NCBI GenBank assembly: GCA_036946625.1
Contig: JAQIIU010000003.1
Location: forward strand, 507,961 to 571,960
Direction: 5' to 3'
From: Methylorubrum populi
GTDB taxonomy: Bacteria; Pseudomonadota; Alphaproteobacteria; Rhizobiales; Beijerinckiaceae
Length of the DNA: 64,000 nucleotides
The notes beneath the pieces were generated by a model that was not told the DNA's origin, ran no database searches, and was given only the letters and a program-made list of their open reading frames with translations. How positions within the stretch are numbered: position 1 is the stretch's first letter; every line of letters starts with the position of its first letter. Shown here piece after piece: positions 59,231 to 64,000 of the stretch. The position numbers were made by a program, and so were the translations under genes.

Positions 59231-59252
59231 CTCTCCCCGCTTGCGGGGAGAG
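59231..59252 (-). terminator. Hairpin downstream of the D,D-carboxypeptidase gene
   Basis: Perfect ten-base stem CTCTCCCCGC/GCGGGGAGAG with a two-base loop (in practice a shorter stem with a four-base loop), 70 bases after the stop. No T-run; similar arms occur at 59001-59086 and 10811-10836, so it may belong to a repeat family. Confidence 0.45.
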
Positions 59253-59321
59253 AGGCGTGGCGGATGTCGCAGCGTATGTCTCGGCAACGATATGATCGTG
59301 CCGGGCGTCCGCGAAAACCCC

Positions 59322-60809
59322 TTACGACTCGTCGTTCTTCGCCCTCTTGTCCGCCTTCTTGGCGGCGGGCTTGGCCTCGGGCTTCTTCGCCGCCGGCTTG
59401 TGCGCCGGTTTCGCAGCGGGCTTGGCCGCAGCCTTCGGCGCGGATTCGACCGCGGTGTAGGCGCTGGTCGCGGCCGGCACGCCCTTGTCCTTGCCGGCGA
59501 TCTTCGCGGCGGGTTTCGGCGCGGTCACCGCGGCGGCGCGGGCCTTGGCCGCCTTCTCCGCCGCCGCCTGCCGGGTCGCTTGGCGGGCGGCCTCCTTGGC
59601 CGCCTTGGCCTCGGCGCGCTTGCGCTGGGCGGCCTCCTGCGCCGCCTGCCGGGCCGCCTGCTTCGAGGCCTGCGCCTCCTGCTCCTCGCGGGCGAGCGCC
59701 ATCGCGCCCTCGGTCGGGCTGCTGCCGGTCCAGACGGGAATCGGCTGCAGCGGCGCCCGCGGCGGCAGGGTGCGCCCGCGAACGTTGGCGCTGCTCAGGG
59801 CCGCGAAGGCGAGGCTGGAGGCGTCCGCGGTCGCCGAGCCGAGGAGCTGCGTCGCCGCGCCGCTGACGGCCGGGCCGCTCGCGGTCAGGGCGCCGGGCCC
59901 CTCGTCGACCGGTATCGGCTTGCGCTTGTCGCAGATGTAGGGCCGCATGTCCGGCGGCGCGGCGACGTTCGAGGAAGGCAGCGAGTCCAGCGTCGGCGCG
60001 GTCCAGCCCGCGGACTGGCCGAAGCCGTAATCGAACAGGTCGGCGGCCTTGATGTCGCGCTCGCGGGCGCTCGGCTGGCCCATCACCACGGCGATGATCC
60101 GGCGGCCGCCCCGCGTGGCGCTCGCCACCACGTTGAAGCCGCCCGAGCAGATGAAGCCGGTCTTCATGCCGTCGGCCCCGGCATAGCGCCCGAGCAGGCC
60201 GTTGTGGTTGGCCATCACGGCCTTGCCGTACTGGATCGCCGAGATCGAGAACAGGCCCTGCTGGTCGGGGAAGTCGCGCATCAGGGCCCGCGCCAGGATC
60301 GCCATGTCGCGGGCGCTCGTCCACTGCCGCGGCTCGGGCAGGCCGTTGGGATTGTACCAGCGGCTCTCGCGCATGCCGATCTTGTGCGCGGTCTCGTTCA
60401 TCATGTCGGCGAAGCCCTCGACCGAGCCGCCGAGCCCTTCGCCGATCGCCCAGGACACGTCGTTGGCCGACTTGACCATGATGATCTTCAGGGCGTTGTC
60501 GAGGGTGATCCGGGTGCCCGGCCTGAAGCCCATCTTCGAGGGCGGCTCGGCGGCGGCGGCGGCTGAGATCGTCAGCAGCGTGTCGAGGGAGACCTTGCCC
60601 TGGCGCACCATGTCGAGGGCGACGTAGGTGGTCATCAGCTTGGTGATCGAGGCCGGATACCAGGGATCGGTCGCGCCCTGGCTGTAGAGCACCTTGCCGG
60701 ACTCGGCCTCCACGACGAGGATCGGCGCGGTCACCGCCGCGGCCGTTCCCGCCATCAGGCCGAGGGCGGCGAACGCGCCGATCAGCCGTCCCCAAACACG
60801 GTTCACCAT
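59322..60809 (-). CDS. D-alanyl-D-alanine carboxypeptidase (S11 family) with lysine/alanine-rich tail
   Basis: Trims the terminal D-Ala of peptidoglycan stem peptides in the periplasm. Predicted 495 residues. Signal peptide to about 25; catalytic SITK (S54, K57), SAN (114-116) and KTG (216-218) are all present. After the catalytic domain (to about 310) comes a proline/serine linker and a long low-complexity tail (about 380-495) built of Ala/Lys/Arg (QAARQAAQEAAQRKRAEAKA; KPAAKPAHKPAAKKP). The tail is strongly basic and may bind peptidoglycan, teichoic-like polymers or DNA. ATG at 60809 fits the signal peptide. Confidence 0.93.
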   Translation of the reverse strand: MVNRVWGRLIGAFAALGLMAGTAAAVTAPILVVEAESGKVLYSQGATDPWYPASITKLMTTYVALDMVRQGKVSLDTLLTISAAAAAEPPSKMGFRPGTRITLDNALKIIMVKSANDVSWAIGEGLGGSVEGFADMMNETAHKIGMRESRWYNPNGLPEPRQWTSARDMAILARALMRDFPDQQGLFSISAIQYGKAVMANHNGLLGRYAGADGMKTGFICSGGFNVVASATRGGRRIIAVVMGQPSARERDIKAADLFDYGFGQSAGWTAPTLDSLPSSNVAAPPDMRPYICDKRKPIPVDEGPGALTASGPAVSGAATQLLGSATADASSLAFAALSSANVRGRTLPPRAPLQPIPVWTGSSPTEGAMALAREEQEAQASKQAARQAAQEAAQRKRAEAKAAKEAARQATRQAAAEKAAKARAAAVTAPKPAAKIAGKDKGVPAATSAYTAVESAPKAAAKPAAKPAHKPAAKKPEAKPAAKKADKRAKNDES

Positions 60810-61095
60810 CGGGCCAATCTCGAAAGGGTGTGAGGGCGCGGGACGCCGCGGATCAGGGATTTTCGTTGCCGGCACCGGACGCGTCGAGGAGGGGCGTCCG
60901 GCAGGTTCGGAGAGGATATCCGCCCATCAACGTGCCCTCCGTGGCAAGAGCATGGCAGAGCGAGCATGGCAGAGCGGGCGGTCGAGTCCACGGTGACGCT
61001 ACCGATCCCGGCCGTGTTCCCGAAAAATCCGGCACCGCTTGGCCTTCCGCCGCTCCCGGGGCTATGGGCAGGGACGCTACGCGAAACGAAACCCG

Positions 61096-61728
61096 ATGTC
61101 CTACGCGGTCAAGGAACTCTTCCACACACTTCAGGGCGAGGGCGCCCAGGCCGGCCGGGCAGCGGTGTTCTGCCGGTTTTCCGGCTGCAATCTCTGGTCC
61201 GGACGCGAGGCCGACCGGGCGGAGGCCGCCTGCCGCTTCTGCGACACCGATTTCGTCGGCATGGACGGGGATGGCGGCGGGCGTTTTTCCGACGCCGCGG
61301 CGCTCGCCGCCGCCATCGCCGCGACCTGGGCCGGGGGCGCGGCCAACCGCTACGTCGTCTTCACCGGCGGCGAACCGCTGCTCCAGCTCGACGAAGGGCT
61401 GATCGCCGCGGTCCATGCCCACGGCTTCGAGGTCGCGGTGGAGACGAACGGGACGCTGGCCGCGCCGCCCGGCATCGACTGGATCTGCGTCAGCCCCAAA
61501 GCCGGCAACGCACTGGTCCAGGCCTCCGGGCACGAGCTGAAGCTCGTCTATCCGCAGGCCGAGGCCCTGCCCGAGCGCTTCGCGGATCTGCCCTTCCGCC
61601 ACCGCTTCCTCCAGCCGATGGACGGGCCGGAGGCGGCCGCCAACACCGCCGCGGCGGTCGCCTATTGCCGGTCGGACGCCCGCTGGCGGCTCTCGCTCCA
61701 GACGCACAAGATCATCGGGATTCCGTGA
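61096..61728 (+). CDS. queE: 7-carboxy-7-deazaguanine synthase
   Basis: Radical-SAM enzyme of queuosine precursor synthesis. Predicted 210 residues. The cluster cysteines follow the CX14CX2C pattern of the short QueE type: C31 (FSGCNLW), C46 and C49 (CRFCDTDF). FTGGEPLLQ, VETNGT and ICVSPKAG are family motifs. ATG at 61096. The 60810-61095 gap before it holds a 14-base tandem repeat (60948-60975) and no gene. Other que genes are not in the window. Confidence 0.95.
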   Translation: MSYAVKELFHTLQGEGAQAGRAAVFCRFSGCNLWSGREADRAEAACRFCDTDFVGMDGDGGGRFSDAAALAAAIAATWAGGAANRYVVFTGGEPLLQLDEGLIAAVHAHGFEVAVETNGTLAAPPGIDWICVSPKAGNALVQASGHELKLVYPQAEALPERFADLPFRHRFLQPMDGPEAAANTAAAVAYCRSDARWRLSLQTHKIIGIP

Positions 61729-61744
61729 CGGCTCGGACGGCGGG

Positions 61745-61846
61745 TGCATCGATCCGGGGATGATGGTGGCGCTGCTGCTCTACGGCTACAGCCGCGGCCT
61801 GTACTCCTCGCGTCAGCTCGCCCGGGCCTGCGCTGAAGGGCAGCGC
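61745..61846 (+). pseudogene. Transposase N-terminal fragment (IS1182/DUF772-like)
   Basis: The frame reads DPGMMVALLLYGYSRGLYSS then RQLARACAEG, which matches the N-terminal region of IS1182-type DDE transposases (hPrMmvaLLLYgY pattern). It stops abruptly and continues in frame into IS66 tnpB. Starts only about 17 bases after the queE stop. Confidence 0.75.
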
Positions 61847-62203
61847 GTGATCGGGCCGACGGGCGCGGTGCGCGTCATGGTGGCCACGAAGCCGGTGGAC
61901 TTCCGTAAGGGCGCGGACGGTCTGGCGGCGCTGGTGCGCGAGAGCCTGGGCGCCGACCCGTTCAGCGGCGCGGTCTACGTCTTCCGCGCGCGGCGTGCCG
62001 ACCGGATCAAGCTCGTCTACTTCGACGGTACCGGGGTGTGCCTGCTGTCGAAGCGGCTGGAGGACGGGACGTTCTGCTGGCCGGCTGTCACCGACGGGGT
62101 GGTGCGGCTCACGGCGGCGCAGCTGCAGGCCCTCCTGGAAGGGCTCGACTGGCGGCGCGTGCACACGGTTCGGCCGGCGCCCGTGCCGGTGGCCGCGAGC
62201 TGA
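61847..62203 (+). CDS. tnpB: IS66 family accessory protein TnpB (Orf2)
   Basis: Predicted 118 residues, the usual size, from GTG 61847 (VIGPTGAVRVMVATKPVDFR). Core motifs FRKGADGLAALV, VYVFRARRADRIKLVYFDGT and GVCLLSKRLEDGTF are typical. The open frame extends 29 codons upstream into the older transposase fragment, so an ATG-initiated chimera from 61760 is also possible. The reading frame is intact but the element is dead. Confidence 0.88.
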   Translation: MIGPTGAVRVMVATKPVDFRKGADGLAALVRESLGADPFSGAVYVFRARRADRIKLVYFDGTGVCLLSKRLEDGTFCWPAVTDGVVRLTAAQLQALLEGLDWRRVHTVRPAPVPVAAS

Positions 62204-62258
62204 CCCCGGGGGCTGATCGCGCTGGCAAACCCTTGCGATCCATGCTCAAATCGCCCCC

Positions 62259-63280
62259 GTGAGCGAGCCGAGCCCGCGCCTGCCGGACGATCCCGCCGCC
62301 CTGAAGGCGATGCTGGCGGCGCGCGAGGCCGAGATCGACCGGCTGCACCAGATCATCAGGGAGCTGCAGCGTCACCGCTTCGGGCGCCGGGCCGAGAGCC
62401 TGCCCGTGGACCCGCTGCTCCTGGGCCTGGAGGAGGTCGAGCAGATCGAGGCGGAAGGCTTCGCCGAGACCGACGCTGCCGACGAGATCGCCCGCGAGAG
62501 CCGCGCCCGCACGCGTCGCGCCAACCGCGGCTCCCTGCCGGCGCATCTGCCGCGCGTCGAGCGGGTGATCGACCTCGACGACCGCACTTGCCCCTGTTGC
62601 CGCGGCGATCTGCACGTCATCGGCGAGGATGTCGCCGAGCGCCTCGACGTCGTGCCGGCCCAGTTCCGGGTCGTCGTCACCCGCCGGCCGAAGTATGCCT
62701 GCCGGGCGTGCGAGGACGTGATCGTGCAGACGCCGGCGCCCGCCCGCCTCGTCGAGGGCGGGATCCCGACAGAGGCGAGCGTGGCGCACGTGCTGGTGTC
62801 CAAATACGCCGACCACCTGCCGCTCTACCGACAGGCGCAGATCTACGCGCGCCAGGGCGTAAACCTCGACCGCTCGACCCTGGCCGACTGGGTGGGCAAG
62901 GCCGCCTTCCTGCTGCGGCCGGTACACGCGCGGCTGTTCGAGCGGCTGAAGGCGTCGGATCGGCTGTTTGCCGACGAGACCACCGCGCCGGTGCTCGACC
63001 CGGGCCGCGGCCAGACCAAGACCGGCCAGTTGTTCGCCTACGCCCGCGACGACCGGCCCTGGGGCGGCCTCGACCCGCCCGGCGTCGCCTACCTCTACGC
63101 GCCCGACCGCAAGGCCGAGCATCCGATCCGCCACCTCGCCGGCTTCGTCGGCACGCTGCAGGTCGACGGCTATGCCGGCTGCGAGGTGCTGGCCGCGCGC
63201 GGCGGCGTGAGCCTCGCCTTCTGCCTTCTGCTGGGCGCACGTGCGGCGGCGGTTCTACGAGCTGGCCAAGGCCGGCCCTG
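62259..63280 (+). pseudogene. tnpC: IS66 family transposase TnpC, frameshifted and truncated
   Basis: Begins at GTG 62259 with a leucine-zipper helix (MLAAREAEIDRLHQIIRELQ), zinc-finger CPCCRGDL, then the DDE core (RLFADETTAPVLDPGRGQTK; LQVDGYAG). A 7-base tandem duplication CCTTCTG (63217-63230) shifts the frame; in the +1 frame the expected WAHVRRRFYELAKAGP continues and then the gene ends abruptly at about 63280. The catalytic glutamate region is lost. Full-length relatives are about 500 residues. Confidence 0.85.
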
Positions 63281-63893
63281 AAGGCGCTGGTCCGAGCCCG
63301 GGGCGGGGTGCCGCTCGATCTCGGTATCGCGTCCGACAACGTGGCCGTCCTTTCCGTCACCCTTCACGGGCGCTCGCAACGGAGGGAATCGATCTTCTCG
63401 TCACGTCGGGTGGGGCATCGGTCGGAGACTTCGATCTGCTGAGCCCGATCCTCGGCGGCCTGGGCTTCGAGCCTGCGTTTCGAAAGGTCCGCATGCGGCC
63501 GGGCAAGGCGACCCTGTTCGGGCGGCTCGGACACCTCCCAGTCTTGGGGCTGCCCGGAAATGCCGTGGCGGCGCTGGTGAGCGCGCTCCTCTTCCTCAAA
63601 TCGGCGATGTCGCGGCTGGCAGGGGCCGGATGGGCGGGGAACTGTCGCCAGAGCGAGCCGTCCTGGCGACGCCACTGCCGGCAACAGGGCCGCGCACGAC
63701 GTTTCTGCGGGGCCAACTCGGCCGCGATGGGCAGGGCATACCGACGTTTTCCGTCCTGGCGGATCAAGACAACGTCATGCTCTCGAGGCTGGCTCTCGCC
63801 GACGCTCTCGTCATCCGCCCGGCCGATGCGCTTCCGGCCGCAACGGGCGAGCCGGTGGCAGTCCTCCGTTTCGATCTCAGCCCCGGTTTCTAA
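63281..63893 (+). pseudogene. moeA: moeA 3' fragment (molybdopterin molybdotransferase), frameshifted
   Basis: The C-terminal half of MoeA spread over three frames. First LKALVRARGGVPLDLGIASD (to about 63360), then GIDLLVTSGGASVGDFDLLS and LPVLGLPGNAVAALVSALLF (to about 63620), then GPRTTFLRGQL ... DALVIRPADALPAATGEPVA to the stop at 63891-63893. Two single-base-type shifts lie near 63360 and 63625. The N-terminal half is absent, replaced by IS66 sequence. It should not give a working protein, so a functional copy would have to lie elsewhere. Confidence 0.85.
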
Positions 63894-64000
63894 AGGGAGG
63901 ACGCATCCGCCGAGATCGGCCGCCATGACGCGGGCCTCGTCTTCGTCCGTGCAGGCGCTTAGAACGATTCGAACAGCGCGAGGAGAGTGATGGCCCGCTT

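Larger units (their letters stand above)
61745..63280 (+). mobile_element. Decayed IS66-family element joined to an older transposase fragment
   Basis: Contains the IS1182-like fragment, an intact-looking tnpB and a frameshifted, 3'-truncated tnpC. IS66 tnpA and both terminal inverted repeats are missing; the right end runs straight into a moeA fragment. No target duplication could be seen. Confidence 0.75.

Noticed and set aside
60948..60975. 14-base tandem repeat GAGCATGGCAGAGC upstream of queE
   Set aside because: Just two copies, no link to a promoter element or open frame; probably simple slippage.
62259..63280. Programmed frameshift as explanation for the split tnpC
   Set aside because: The shift coincides with a 7-base tandem duplication and the gene is also truncated, so it is decay and not recoding.
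63894..64000. Start of another gene at ATG 63990 after an AGGAGAG motif
   Set aside because: Only three codons lie inside the window, too few to support a call.

Overview
The window is about 70 percent GC, densely coded and entirely bacterial. Gene content and order point to an alphaproteobacterium of the Hyphomicrobiales, most like Methylobacterium/Methylorubrum: plsX-fabH-ihfA-merR, chvI-chvG-hprK-EIIA-HPr, an alphaproteobacterial ornithine decarboxylase next to homospermidine synthase, and several families of short palindromic repeats. The genus is inferred from familiarity with the proteins. No rRNA, tRNA or CRISPR array was found.

Layout. 1-4.2 kb: a GH13 alpha-glucosidase/amylase (cut by the window edge) divergent from glycogen phosphorylase. 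4.5-14.2 kb (minus strand): a degenerate flavoreductase, a small coiled-coil protein, then the run prkA > yeaH > spoVR > PAS-GGDEF-EAL, the stress-kinase module of enterics (YeaG/YeaH/YcgB) with a cyclic-di-GMP protein added. 14.4-20.3 kb (minus): small proteins, then YceD > plsX > fabH > ihfA > merR, preceded by a cytochrome bc1 assembly chaperone; bamE diverges. 20.9-25.4 kb: HAD phosphatase, Old Yellow Enzyme, acetyltransferase, OpgG/OpgD-type glucan protein. 25.4-30.1 kb: polyamine region, with a long leader, ornithine decarboxylase, acetyltransferase and homospermidine synthase. 30.1-36.6 kb: Uma2-family pair (one dead), Smr-like and DUF1206 proteins, then surface-polysaccharide genes (WbpM-, WbpV- and WbpL-like). 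36.9-45.1 kb: a complete fructose module, with LacI-type regulator, palindromic operators, EIIA-HPr-EI fusion, 1-phosphofructokinase, EIIBC and OprB porin. 45.1-49.7 kb: CzcA/CusA-type metal efflux pump and adaptor behind a palindromic operator candidate. 50-57.2 kb: lepA, HugZ-like protein, then ChvI/ChvG with HPr kinase, EIIA-Man and HPr, a regulatory PTS without a transporter. 57.2-61.7 kb: GIY-YIG nuclease between repeat pairs, CobW-family GTPase, D,D-carboxypeptidase, queE. 61.7-63.9 kb: decayed mobile DNA, with a transposase fragment fused in frame to IS66 tnpB, a broken and truncated IS66 tnpC, and the frameshifted 3' half of moeA.

Functional threads: carbohydrate handling and its control (GH13, GlgP, fructose PTS, OprB, regulatory PTS with ChvG/ChvI), envelope building (BamE, OpgG, WbpM-like set, D,D-carboxypeptidase, PlsX/FabH) and polyamines. 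I found no strong case for a wholly new system. The best leads are the PrkA module joined to a GGDEF-degenerate EAL protein, two HPr domains of different wiring in one region, the repeat-bracketed GIY-YIG gene, the operator upstream of the metal pump, and the nested IS/moeA wreck.
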